In this document: in pieces, positions 16,176 through 23,488 of the stretch
Layout of the letters: every line of letters starts with the position of its first letter
Numbering within the stretch: position 1 is the first letter of the stretch
Assembly (NCBI GenBank): GCA_029209985.1
Contig: JARGNZ010000029.1
Location: 1 to 34,016, forward strand
DNA: 34,016 nt
From: Parvibaculaceae bacterium
GTDB lineage: Bacteria; Pseudomonadota; Alphaproteobacteria; Parvibaculales; Parvibaculaceae
Direction of reading: 5' to 3'
Notes under the pieces: model-generated
Database searches by the model: none
What the model was told of the DNA's origin: nothing
The model's input: the letters and a program-made list of their open reading frames with translations, nothing else
Program-made: the position numbers and the translations under genes

Positions 16176-16708
16176 ATTCTACCGTTTCTCGATCGCCATT
16201 GCAGTCGTCATCATGGTTTTAGAGGTTCAGGCATATTGGGTTCAGTGGGATCTGGCAAGGGGGCCAAAAGTATGGGCGAGACCGCGCCCCCGTGGTCTCG
16301 CCCTTTTCCGCGCGCTGGGTTTGGGTGTGATGTCAGGCGATGGTGCCTGACGAACCTGCGCGCTGGAACCCCAGCATTGTCGAAGCCTAGTGGCTGTGAT
16401 TGGAGGACCCTAGTCGGTTCCAATCCCCCTCACATCTGCGAGAGACATGCCAAGTTGTTAGGGACGGGGAGGTGGGCGCAAAAGGGCAGGATCACGCCAA
16501 TGCGGCCCCAGCGGGCAAAGTTCAGCTAAAAGCGGGGGGCGTACTTGTCTTCAAACGGTACACGCAGGGCGGGGCAGGTGGTGCCAATTTATTGCATCTG
16601 TCCAGTCTTGAGACGCTCAAGGGGTGTTGAGATGTCTGGTTTGGCGCTGCGGGCTGTGGTAAAGGATGACATCAAGAATTCTAACGACACGAAAGAGGGA
16701 GAAGTCAA
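16176..16708. other. 533-bp non-coding stretch with consecutive hairpins, candidate RNA locus
   Basis: I support no protein gene here; the open frames are arginine-, proline- and glycine-rich shadows. Besides the terminator-like hairpin there are further small stems: GTCAGGC/GCCTGAC (16332-16351), GCTGG/CCAGC (16362-16375), AGCC/GGCT (16384-16395) and GATTGGA/TCCAATC (16398-16425). Read on the minus strand, these come before the terminator-like hairpin and could form an RNA of about 170 nt (about 16440 to 16265). I looked for signatures of RNase P RNA, tmRNA and SRP RNA and found none; 6S RNA is neither supported nor excluded. The segment 16440-16708 should hold the promoter of the oxidoreductase gene, but no clear -35/-10 pair stands out. 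Confidence 0.3.
16274..16307 (+). terminator. Rho-independent-type hairpin in the 16.2-16.7 kb gap
   Basis: Perfect 10-bp arms GGGCGAGACC (16274-16283) and GGTCTCGCCC (16294-16303) enclose a 10-nt loop, followed directly by TTTT on the plus strand. On the minus strand the hairpin is followed by ATACTTTTGG, a weaker tail. No protein gene ends here on either strand, so it may terminate a small RNA. Confidence 0.6.
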
Positions 16709-17710
16709 ATGAAGGCTGTACTCTGTAAAGAACATGGATTGCCAGAAACTTTGGTGATCGAAGATGTGGCAAGCCCAGAGCCTGGTGAAGGCCAAGTATT
16801 GCTTGAAATCCATGCGGCTGCGGTGAATTTCCCAGACGTTTTGATTATTCAAAACCTATATCAGTTTAAGCCTGATTTGCCTTTCTCACCGGGTGGTGAA
16901 GTGTCTGGCCGGGTGGCTAAAGTTGGCCCTGGCGTGAAGCAGGTTAAAGTTGGCGACCGCGTGATCGGCTCCTGTGGTTGGGGTGGATATGCTGAAGAGA
17001 TTGTTTTGGATGAAGCAAAGTTGCTGCCTATTCCCGATTCAATGGATTATGTGACCGCGTCTGCATTTCTCATGACTTACGGCACCTCGCACCACGCGCT
17101 TAAAAATCGTGCGGAAATTCAACCGGGTGAAACATTGCTCGTGTTGGGTGCGGCCGGCGGTGTGGGCTTGGCGGCGGTTGAGCTTGGCAAAGCCATGGGC
17201 GCGCGCGTTATTGCGGCGGCGTCTACGGAAGAAAAAGTGGCAACGGCCAAAGCTCACGGTGCAGATGATGGGTTTGTTTATCCAACAGGCTCCCTCGACC
17301 GGGCGCAGCAAAAAGCAATGTCTGAAAAAATCAAAGAACTTACCGGTGGTAAGGGCGCTGACGTGATCTACGATCCAGTGGGTGGTGATTATGCAGAACC
17401 GGCTTTGCGGGCGATTGCTTGGAAGGGCCGTTATTTGGTTGTTGGTTTTGCCGCTGGTGACATTCCAAAAATTCCATTGAATTTGACGCTGCTTAAAGGC
17501 TGTCAGATTGTGGGTGTTTTCTGGGGGGCTTTCACAACTGTAGAGCGGGCTGCCCACGAAGAAAACTTGGCAGAACTGATGTCTATGTTTGCAGCGGGCA
17601 CGATCAAGCCGCACGTTTCCAAAACATATGCTTTGGAAGACGCTGCTACCGCGCTGAACGATATGGCAGCGCGCCGCGTTCAAGGTAAAGTTGTTTTGAA
17701 CGTTCGCTAA
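16709..17710 (+). CDS. NADPH:quinone oxidoreductase family protein (zinc-free MDR)
   Basis: A 333-residue medium-chain dehydrogenase/reductase with a GroES-like N-terminal domain (to about 115) and a Rossmann domain carrying the nucleotide loop GAAGGVG (147-153). The structural-zinc cysteines of alcohol dehydrogenases are absent, and the pattern NFPDVLIIQNLYQFKPDLPF followed by PGGEVSG is that of the quinone oxidoreductase branch. It likely reduces quinones or enones with NADPH; the physiological substrate is open. Start ATG 16709 is preceded by AGAGGGAGAA. The next gene starts 24 nt after the stop, suggesting co-transcription. Confidence 0.88.
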   Translation: MKAVLCKEHGLPETLVIEDVASPEPGEGQVLLEIHAAAVNFPDVLIIQNLYQFKPDLPFSPGGEVSGRVAKVGPGVKQVKVGDRVIGSCGWGGYAEEIVLDEAKLLPIPDSMDYVTASAFLMTYGTSHHALKNRAEIQPGETLLVLGAAGGVGLAAVELGKAMGARVIAAASTEEKVATAKAHGADDGFVYPTGSLDRAQQKAMSEKIKELTGGKGADVIYDPVGGDYAEPALRAIAWKGRYLVVGFAAGDIPKIPLNLTLLKGCQIVGVFWGAFTTVERAAHEENLAELMSMFAAGTIKPHVSKTYALEDAATALNDMAARRVQGKVVLNVR

Positions 17711-17734
17711 TCCTATTTGAGAAGGGCGACCCCT

Positions 17735-18487
17735 ATGCCGCGTACGCTGATTAGATTTGGCGCTGGTCTCGGTTTTGCCGTGGTCGCCCTTTTCGGTTTT
17801 CTGGTTTATATTTTGTTTGCTGAAGGTGATCCCGACCATTGGGCGGGGGAGATTGCTGAATTTGCGCGGCAAGATATTTCAAACCCACCCCCTAAAGGAG
17901 CGTTGCTTTTTGTGGGGGGCAGTGATCTGCGACAATGGGAAAGCCTGTCGCAAGATATGGCACCGCTCAAAGTGATTAATCGTGGTTTTGGGGGGGCGCG
18001 TGTCTCCCATCTCACGCATTACGCAAGCCGCATCATCAAACCTTATGCCCCGCAAGCGATTGTGGTGATGGCAGGGGATGAGGACTTGGCGGATGTGCGC
18101 GGTTATCGCCCGGAAGATTTGCAACGGGATTTAGACGTCTTTTTGTCTGCCATTCGTGCGCATGGTGTTGAAGCGCCGGTCATCTTTGTGTCGGTTCGAC
18201 CGTCGCCCATGCGAGAAGCGCGATGGTTGGCTTCCAAGCGGGCCAATGTGCTTATTCAAGAATTGGCAGATGCTCATGCGGGTGTTTATTTCATTGATGT
18301 TGCTTCTGGTATGTTTGAGGCGGATGAGACGTTGCGTGAAGCCTTGTTTCGGTGGGATGGCTTGACGCTGACGGATGAGGGCTATGTACATGTGCGCGAG
18401 GTTCTTTATCCTGCGTTGATGGGAGCTTTTGGCGCGACCATCGATGCGGCTGGTGAGGGCGTTGGCGAGAACGATCCGGCTTCTTAG
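17735..18487 (+). CDS. SGNH/GDSL-fold protein with apparently degenerate active site
   Basis: A 250-residue protein with an N-terminal membrane anchor (ALFGFLVYILF, about 19-29) and an SGNH-hydrolase fold. The layout matches a family usually containing FxGSSSIRxW, NRGFGG, YAGDNDI and DGLHLNxxGY. Here these are FVGGSDLRQW (59-68, Ser63 kept), NRGFGG (82-87), MAGDEDL (112-118, Asn replaced by Glu116) and DGLTLTDEGY (208-217, catalytic His replaced by Thr211). Two of the four SGNH residues therefore appear lost, so it may bind, not cleave, or use other residues. I chose ATG 17735 with AGAAGG 9 nt upstream; a TTG at 17717 opens the frame earlier. It is probably co-transcribed with the oxidoreductase. 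Confidence 0.78.
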   Translation: MPRTLIRFGAGLGFAVVALFGFLVYILFAEGDPDHWAGEIAEFARQDISNPPPKGALLFVGGSDLRQWESLSQDMAPLKVINRGFGGARVSHLTHYASRIIKPYAPQAIVVMAGDEDLADVRGYRPEDLQRDLDVFLSAIRAHGVEAPVIFVSVRPSPMREARWLASKRANVLIQELADAHAGVYFIDVASGMFEADETLREALFRWDGLTLTDEGYVHVREVLYPALMGAFGATIDAAGEGVGENDPAS

Positions 18488-18580
18488 GCGCTCTTTATTT
18501 CCACAAGCAGGGCCGAAGTATGTAGACTGCTCCCAATGTGTGTAAAACGCTGCAGATAAGACAGCGTCAGGGAGAGACCT

Positions 18581-19816
18581 ATGGAAAAGATTTCACGTAC
18601 TGTAAAAAACGGCACAATCAACGGCTTTGTGGCCCCCGGCTTTGATGGCGTGGCGGATGCTTTTGCTCAAAACTTCGACGCGCGCGACGAAGTCGGCGCC
18701 AGTGTTTGTTTAAGCGTTGAAGGGGAAACGGTTGTTGACCTTTGGGGTGGCATACGCAATTCCGAGGGCGCGGCTTGGGAAGAAGATACGATCTCTATCG
18801 TGTTTTCTTGCACCAAAGGGGCAACGGCCCTATGCGCGCATATGTTGGCGGATCAAGGGAAACTGGATCTGAATGCGCCTGTTTCTCAGTATTGGCCTGA
18901 GTTTGCGTGTAATGGCAAAGAAAATGCGACAGTTGCGATGATGCTGGACCACTCTGTTGGGGTGCCGCATGTGCGCCCACAGGTTAAAGAGGGGGGCTAT
19001 TGCGACTGGGAGTATATGGCCGACCTTGTGGCCAAGGAAGAAGCCTTCTGGGAGCCGGGTACGCGCAATGGCTATCACGGTGTGACCTTCGCGTGGACGG
19101 TCGGTGAGATTGTGCGCCGTGTGTCTGGCAAGTCTCTGGGCCAGTTCTTCCGCGAGGAAGTCGCGGGTCCGTTGGGCTTGGATTTTCATATTGGCTTGCC
19201 TGAAAGCGAAGAAGGCCGGGTTGCCAATATGATTCAAGCGGTGCCGGGACCTGATACGCCGATGACGCGTTTCATGGAAACCGTGATGTCTGACCCGACC
19301 TCTGCGTCGTCACTGTTTTTGCTTAATGGGGGTAATGCAGACTTTAACTCCCGCGAGGTGCATGCGGCTGAAATTGGTTCAGCAAATGGCATCACAAATG
19401 CGCGTGGTTTGGCTGGCATGTATGCGCCTTTGGCCAATGATGGGTCCCACAATGATGTGCGGATGATGAGTGCAAATGGTGTGGCCCGCATGGGCATCGT
19501 CTCCATGGCGACCCATGATGATGCGACCTTGCTCATTCCAAGCCGGTTCTCCTTGGGCTACATGAAGTCGATGGATAACCGTCATTTGCCTGTTTCGGAC
19601 GGGTCTAGCTGCATCATTGGCGAAGACGCGTTTGGCCATGTTGGCATGGGGGGGCATTTCGGTTTTGCTGACCCAACAGCGAACATGAGCTTTGGCTACA
19701 CCATGAATAAAATGGGACTTGGTATTTTGCTCAATGACCGAGGACAGTCTTTGGTCGATGCCGCTTATGAAGCGGTGGGCTATGTGTCCAATGAAGGCGG
19801 TGTTTGGATCCGCTAA
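18581..19816 (+). CDS. Beta-lactamase-fold serine hydrolase (EstB-like esterase, family VIII)
   Basis: A 411-residue cytoplasmic serine hydrolase of the class-C beta-lactamase/penicillin-binding fold. The SxxK motif is Ser76-C-T-Lys79 (VFSCTKGA). The tyrosine motif appears as YHG in TRNGYHGVTFAW, and the third strand motif as GHVGMGGHFGF near the C-terminus. No signal peptide is present, which favours an esterase or amidase role over antibiotic defence. Start ATG 18581 follows AGGGAGAG. It ends 23 nt before a strong terminator, so the plus-strand block from 16709 closes here. Confidence 0.9.
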   Translation: MEKISRTVKNGTINGFVAPGFDGVADAFAQNFDARDEVGASVCLSVEGETVVDLWGGIRNSEGAAWEEDTISIVFSCTKGATALCAHMLADQGKLDLNAPVSQYWPEFACNGKENATVAMMLDHSVGVPHVRPQVKEGGYCDWEYMADLVAKEEAFWEPGTRNGYHGVTFAWTVGEIVRRVSGKSLGQFFREEVAGPLGLDFHIGLPESEEGRVANMIQAVPGPDTPMTRFMETVMSDPTSASSLFLLNGGNADFNSREVHAAEIGSANGITNARGLAGMYAPLANDGSHNDVRMMSANGVARMGIVSMATHDDATLLIPSRFSLGYMKSMDNRHLPVSDGSSCIIGEDAFGHVGMGGHFGFADPTANMSFGYTMNKMGLGILLNDRGQSLVDAAYEAVGYVSNEGGVWIR

Positions 19817-19839
19817 TGAGCTGAGCTTAGGGTGTTAAA

Positions 19840-19876
19840 GGCGGCGGTTGGAGGGTTCCAGCCGCCGCCTTTTTTT
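19840..19876 (+). terminator. Rho-independent terminator of the plus-strand block
   Basis: Stem GGCGGCGGTTGGA pairing with TCCAGCCGCCGCC (one G-U pair), short GGGT loop, followed by TTTTTTT. It lies 23 nt after the esterase stop. The T-tract overlaps the stop codon of the convergent MAPEG gene by two bases. Confidence 0.92.
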
Positions 19877-20264
19877 ACATGCCCCAAACGGGACTGATGA
19901 AGACGAGAATGTTCACGATGAAACCGACAGACCATACGAGCGAGCGGAGGCTGGGTTTGTTGCCGAGGTAGCAGGCAATGTAGACGACGCGTAGGGCGAT
20001 GAAGGCCATGGCAAGTGTATTAAGCCACGCCATGTCGCCGCCTTGAGTGAGGCCGATGAGCATGGCAACACTGTAAAAACCGAAGGCTTCATAGCTGTTG
20101 GCTTGGGCACCTGCGGCGCGGGCGCGGAAGGCATCTGCAAAGAAAGCCGGATTGCGCGGGTTGGCGTTGTCATAGCCTTTACCGGCTTTCCCCACTTTGG
20201 CGGGCATAGAGGCAAGTATGGGTAGGATGGCAGCAATCAGTATGCTCCATATTGCAAAAGACAT
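19875..20264 (-). CDS. MAPEG-family membrane protein
   Basis: A 129-residue protein with four hydrophobic helices, the size expected for a bacterial MAPEG protein (relatives of glutathione S-transferase/LTC4 synthase type membrane enzymes). The diagnostic stretch NPRNPAFFADAFRARAAGAQ followed by ANSYEAF, and the later ALRVVYIACYLGNKPSLRSL, carry the conserved Arg, Asn-Ser and Tyr residues. Start ATG has AGGAGA 7 nt upstream. The bacterial proteins' substrates are mostly unknown. It stands alone between convergent and same-strand neighbours. Confidence 0.85.
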   Translation of the reverse strand: MSFAIWSILIAAILPILASMPAKVGKAGKGYDNANPRNPAFFADAFRARAAGAQANSYEAFGFYSVAMLIGLTQGGDMAWLNTLAMAFIALRVVYIACYLGNKPSLRSLVWSVGFIVNILVFISPVWGM

Positions 20265-20351
20265 GGTCGTCTCCTCGTTCGGTTCTGGTTCTTATTGATG
20301 CGTTCTATCACGCACTTCCAGTACGTATCTTATAGATTGGAACCGATCGCG

Positions 20352-20771
20352 CTATGAGTTTTCGGGAGGCGTTGGGTCTAGGGGGGGCTTGCCCAGCATT
20401 TTGCGGGCTTTATCTGTGTGCTGTGGTTTGATGTGCCCAGAAACCATTGAGATGGCGGTCATGAGGACGGCGGCATCGTCGGTAAACCCTAAGGTGGCGA
20501 TAATGTCGGGGATCAGGTCAATGGGGGTGACAAAATAGGCCAAAGCGGCGAGCAGGGTGCTGCGGACCCGCCACGGGGTTTTGCCATCGGTGGCACAATA
20601 AAAAGCACTGGCGGCATCTTCGGCAAATGGTATGTGACCTGCCACCTTGAGCATTTTTTTCCAAAAGTTGCGTTTGACCTTTTTTTCATTGCGCGAGGTT
20701 ACAGCCGGAAGGTGTACTTCTTCGGGGTCAAAGCCGGGATAGGCGGCGCTTTTTTTCTGGTTCTTGCTCAT
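20352..20771 (-). CDS. YkvA-family (DUF1232) protein
   Basis: A 139-residue protein whose core TLLAALAYFVTPIDLIPDII, followed by GFTDDAAVLMTAI, is the DUF1232 signature: a short membrane-associated helix followed by the PxDxIPD motif. Function in bacteria is unknown. I start at ATG 20769-20771 (MSKNQKK), because the upstream TTG that lengthens the frame adds a hydrophobic 12-residue leader without a ribosome site. The N-terminal 50 residues are lysine-rich and polar. Confidence 0.78.
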   Translation of the reverse strand: MSKNQKKSAAYPGFDPEEVHLPAVTSRNEKKVKRNFWKKMLKVAGHIPFAEDAASAFYCATDGKTPWRVRSTLLAALAYFVTPIDLIPDIIATLGFTDDAAVLMTAISMVSGHIKPQHTDKARKMLGKPPLDPTPPENS

Positions 20772-20917
20772 GATCCATAAGATGGGGAAAAAAAGCGGCA
20801 ACTGCAAGGCAGGGTGCCCTTGCGTAAATCAGAAAAGCGGACTTTATCAGGCTAAAAAGTTGAATTGAGGCTCGCCAAATGGCTGCGAAAGCTGTTAAAT
20901 CCGGCCCATGTTCAATC

Positions 20918-20930
20918 GTACATAATGTAC
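20918..20930. promoter_or_regulatory. Palindrome upstream of the short-chain dehydrogenase gene
   Basis: A perfect palindrome GTACAT-A-ATGTAC lies 42 nt before the SDR start, followed by a small GCCGC/GCGGC hairpin (20936-20952). TetR-type regulators of fatty-acid and acyl-CoA genes often bind palindromes of this kind, so it is a plausible operator. No regulator gene is adjacent. Confidence 0.4.
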
Positions 20931-20972
20931 CAAAGCCGCCCTTTGAGCGGCTATTTGACCAGGGAGATAGAT

Positions 20973-21755
20973 ATGAAACTGGATTCCGGTATCAGTGCTG
21001 TCATCACCGGCGGGGCTTCTGGCCTTGGCGCTGCAACAGCCCGCCGTCTTGCCGCTGAAGGTGTGAAAGTTGCACTTTTCGACCTTAACGCTGAAAAAGG
21101 TGAGGCTCTTGCAGCTGAACTTGGCGGTGTTTTTTGCGAAGTAAACGTCACCGACGAAGCAAGTGTTGACGCGGGTTTTGTTAAATCACGCGCAGCTGTT
21201 GGCCAAGAACGCATTTTGATCAACTGCGCGGGTACAGGTAATGCCATCAAAACGGCTAGCCGCAACCGCGACTCTGGCGAAATCAGCCACTTTCCATTGG
21301 ATAAATTCGACCTGATCATTCAGATCAACTTGGTTGGCACCTTCCGTTGCATCGCTAAATCAGCTGCAGGCATGATGAGCCTTGATCCACTTCCCGGTGG
21401 TGAGCGCGGCGCGATTGTGAACACAGCGTCTGTTGCCGCTGAAGACGGTCAAATCGGCCAAGCTGCTTACTCCGCTTCTAAAGGTGGCGTTGTTGGCATG
21501 ACCTTGCCAATCGCACGTGACTTGTCACGCGAAGGCATCCGGGTGAATACAATTCTTCCTGGTATCTTCGACACGCCATTGCTTGCGGGTGCTCCTGAGC
21601 CTGTGCGTCAAGCTCTCGGCGCGCAAGTACCTTTCCCACCGCGTTTGGGTGATCCTGCTGAATATGCAGCCTTGGCTCACTTGATGGTGACAAATGGTTA
21701 CATGAACGGCGAAGATGTGCGTCTCGACGGTTCCATTCGGATGGCGCCGCGTTGA
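20973..21755 (+). CDS. Short-chain dehydrogenase, type II 3-hydroxyacyl-CoA dehydrogenase-like
   Basis: A 260-residue SDR. The NAD site TGGASGLG is at 12-19, and the catalytic residues are Ser153, Tyr166 and Lys170 (NTASVAAEDGQIGQAAYSAS, then K). The stretch GQAAYSASKGGVVGMTLPIA, followed by VPFPPRLGDPAEYA and RLDGSIRM, is characteristic of the HSD17B10-like enzymes that oxidise 3-hydroxyacyl-CoA in beta-oxidation. I chose ATG 20973 because AGGGAGA lies just upstream; the longer frame from 20865 adds 36 basic residues unlike the family. A terminator follows 35 nt after the stop. Coding seems monocistronic. Confidence 0.9.
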   Translation: MKLDSGISAVITGGASGLGAATARRLAAEGVKVALFDLNAEKGEALAAELGGVFCEVNVTDEASVDAGFVKSRAAVGQERILINCAGTGNAIKTASRNRDSGEISHFPLDKFDLIIQINLVGTFRCIAKSAAGMMSLDPLPGGERGAIVNTASVAAEDGQIGQAAYSASKGGVVGMTLPIARDLSREGIRVNTILPGIFDTPLLAGAPEPVRQALGAQVPFPPRLGDPAEYAALAHLMVTNGYMNGEDVRLDGSIRMAPR

Positions 21756-21790
21756 TCTTGTTTGTGATCTGATTTTGATTTGAAATGACG

Positions 21791-21818
21791 AAAGGGCCCG
21801 CTATTCAGCGGGCCCTTT
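21791..21818. terminator. Bidirectional terminator between SDR and the small minus-strand gene
   Basis: Perfect 12-bp stem AAAGGGCCCGCT / AGCGGGCCCTTT with loop ATTC, giving T-tracts on both strands (TTTT on plus, TTT then CG on minus). It serves the SDR gene on plus and probably the gene ending at 21832 on minus. Confidence 0.92.
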
Positions 21819-21831
21819 TATGTGGTTACTT

Positions 21832-22017
21832 TTATGCAGTTACGTCTACATATTTTCCAGTACCGGGAGGCGGTTTGTTTTCCGCGCCCTCTTCGGCGAC
21901 ACTTCGCACCATGTCGACGGTTTCTTTTTCAGCTTCATGAGCGCTTTTGAGCATACTCATGCCGAAGTCTTTTTCTGGCTGCGCGGGGGAGGCGCTGCCA
22001 ACACTAGATGCTTCCAT
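21832..22017 (-). CDS. Small protein, possibly YjfB-like (putative motility protein)
   Basis: A 61-residue protein starting at ATG 22015-22017, with GAGG 7 nt upstream; a longer frame to 22053 lacks a ribosome site. The layout resembles the short YjfB 'putative motility' family: an N-terminal SSV segment, a central helix with an MLK motif (DFGMSMLKSAHEAEKETVDM) and a terminal hydrophobic dipeptide-type end (KYVDVTA). The similarity is weak and no flagellar gene is nearby. That a protein is made is likely, given the start signals and the terminator; the family is tentative. Confidence 0.5.
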   Translation of the reverse strand: MEASSVGSASPAQPEKDFGMSMLKSAHEAEKETVDMVRSVAEEGAENKPPPGTGKYVDVTA

Positions 22018-22111
22018 CGTATAGCCTCGTTCTCGTTCTAGGAACAGAACCACCCTACGGGGCAGGCTTTAAGGGGCTCTAAGTGTGTGCGGGTGCATTT
22101 AATTCAAAATG

Positions 22112-22606
22112 TCATGGTGTCAAAATAAGGGCACTCTTGCGTTCGTCTGTATGGAGAGGTTCAAAGATTGTTTCGCAAAATTCGAAGGTTTCTCGGCTGA
22201 CATGAAATTGGAACGTATCGGTTTTCTGTGTGTTGCGTTGGTTCACCCGTTCCCAGCGGGTTTCTTTGTCCACATCTAGATAATGTATGACAGGGTTTTT
22301 GTTGTGCTCTAACAGAAAGTTCATAATGCGGTCGCGCTGCTCGCGTCCAAAGAACCCGAGGTCTAGAACAACCTGAATATTCCGTTCAATCAGCTTTAAG
22401 GTTTCTACGAGCATTTGTGTTTCAATCCGCTCAAGCCTCACCAATGACCATTCATATGCATCGTCTTCGGGTAGGTCCGCGCGGTATAGATTGCTCATCC
22501 ATTCATCAACCGCAAAGACATAGGCGTTTTGGGTGTGGACTAATTTTTGGGCGTATGTGCTTTTCCCCGCACCGACGTTGCCAACAATGAGGATAGGATT
22601 TCCCAT
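22112..22606 (-). CDS. P-loop kinase-like ATPase
   Basis: A 164-residue protein with a Walker A motif GNVGAGKST at 9-17. A DEWMSNLYRADLP segment follows, then VVLDLGFFGREQRDRI (Walker-B-like Asp in LDLGF) and the lid-like RWERVNQRN. This is the AAA_33/zeta-toxin-like kinase architecture found in many uncharacterised small-molecule or nucleic-acid kinases. I chose ATG 22604-22606, with AGGTAA just upstream; the longer frame would run into the dehydratase gene, which ends 16 nt before this start. The two are likely co-transcribed. Substrate unknown; no antitoxin-like partner is present, so a toxin role is not supported. Confidence 0.75.
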   Translation of the reverse strand: MGNPILIVGNVGAGKSTYAQKLVHTQNAYVFAVDEWMSNLYRADLPEDDAYEWSLVRLERIETQMLVETLKLIERNIQVVLDLGFFGREQRDRIMNFLLEHNKNPVIHYLDVDKETRWERVNQRNTQKTDTFQFHVSRETFEFCETIFEPLHTDERKSALILTP

Positions 22607-22622
22607 ATCGTTACCTGTTATC

Positions 22623-22919
22623 TTATTGAGCGATGACATCCATTTTCTGGGCCAGCTCAATGTCTCGGTAGGTAATGCCGTTTGCGTCATGGGTGGTCAG
22701 CGTTACATCTACTTTATTGTAGACGTTAAACCATTCTGGATGATGGTCCGTCCGCTCAGCTTCCAGTGCAATACGGCACATGAACCCAAATGCCTCGGAG
22801 AAATCTACAAACTTAAACGTCTTTTGAATGGCGTCGCGTCCTTCGATTTCTTTCCAACCTTGTAAGGTGGCAAGGGCTTGGGTGCGTTCTGTGTCTTTAA
22901 GGGACGTTAGCTGGACCAT
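22623..22919 (-). CDS. phhB: Pterin-4a-carbinolamine dehydratase
   Basis: A 98-residue protein of the family that dehydrates 4a-hydroxytetrahydropterin during aromatic amino-acid hydroxylation. The active-site signature is [20 protein letters not shown], with His59, His60, Pro61 and a third His77 (TTHDANGIT). Length and C-terminal AQKMD are standard. No phenylalanine hydroxylase gene is in view, so the pterin partner enzyme must be elsewhere. Start ATG 22917-22919 has AGGAGAAGA upstream. It heads a short minus-strand operon with the P-loop kinase gene. Confidence 0.93.
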   Translation of the reverse strand: MVQLTSLKDTERTQALATLQGWKEIEGRDAIQKTFKFVDFSEAFGFMCRIALEAERTDHHPEWFNVYNKVDVTLTTHDANGITYRDIELAQKMDVIAQ

Positions 22920-22982
22920 TTTCTTCTCCTGTTGTGTTCCCCTAAAGTTAAGTATGCTGGGGAAGAGATCAAGGAGGGATTT

Positions 22983-23465
22983 ATGCGCATCTTATTTGTT
23001 TGCATGGGAAATATTTGTCGCTCGCCAACAGCGGAAGGTGTGTTGCGCGCGCGGGCCTTGGAGGTGGGGCTGACAGATTTGGAAATTGACTCAGCGGGAA
23101 CGGGTAGTTGGCACATTGGCAAGGCGCCTGACGTGCGGGCGCGCCACGCGGCAGCCAAACGGCATTACGAAATAGGCGGGCTCCGTGGGCGGCAAGTGAG
23201 TGCGGCGGACTTTCGTATTTTCGATCTCATTCTGGCGATGGATCTAGATAATTTGGCCGGTCTTAAAAAGTTGAGACCGCGCGGTGCCAATGCACGCTTG
23301 CAATTATTGTTGGACTACGCCCCAGATATTGGCACGCGCGAAGTGCCTGATCCTTATAGCGGCGAGGAAGATGGTTTTGAGCGGGTGTTAGATATGATCG
23401 AATTGGCTTGTGATGGTCTTCTTGAGGATATTCAGGGAGCGAAACAGGGGCCCGGGCAGAGATAG
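22983..23465 (+). CDS. Low-molecular-weight protein-tyrosine phosphatase
   Basis: A 160-residue cysteine phosphatase. The nucleophile loop is C7-MGNIC-R13-S, and the general acid Asp123 lies in VPDPYSG. ATG 22983 is preceded by AAGGAGGGA at ideal spacing, so the 51 nt of open frame upstream is not used. This family dephosphorylates tyrosines on bacterial kinases or arginines (arsenate reductase relatives share the fold). No tyrosine kinase or exopolysaccharide gene is adjacent, so its partner is unknown. It is divergent from the dehydratase gene and convergent with thpR. Confidence 0.92.
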   Translation: MRILFVCMGNICRSPTAEGVLRARALEVGLTDLEIDSAGTGSWHIGKAPDVRARHAAAKRHYEIGGLRGRQVSAADFRIFDLILAMDLDNLAGLKKLRPRGANARLQLLLDYAPDIGTREVPDPYSGEEDGFERVLDMIELACDGLLEDIQGAKQGPGQR

Positions 23466-23488
23466 GGACAGGTTAGAGACGGCATGAT

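Noticed and set aside
16014-16529. 171-codon plus-strand ORF overlapping the methyltransferase start
   Set aside because: Overlaps the N-terminus of a well-supported gene on the other strand and spans the terminator hairpin; protein has shadow-like composition.
18581-19816. Antibiotic-resistance beta-lactamase
   Set aside because: No signal peptide and motifs of the EstB-like esterase branch; the fold is shared but resistance is not indicated.
22112-22606. Zeta-toxin interpretation of the P-loop kinase
   Set aside because: No antitoxin gene is adjacent and the neighbour is a metabolic dehydratase; the fold alone does not indicate a toxin.
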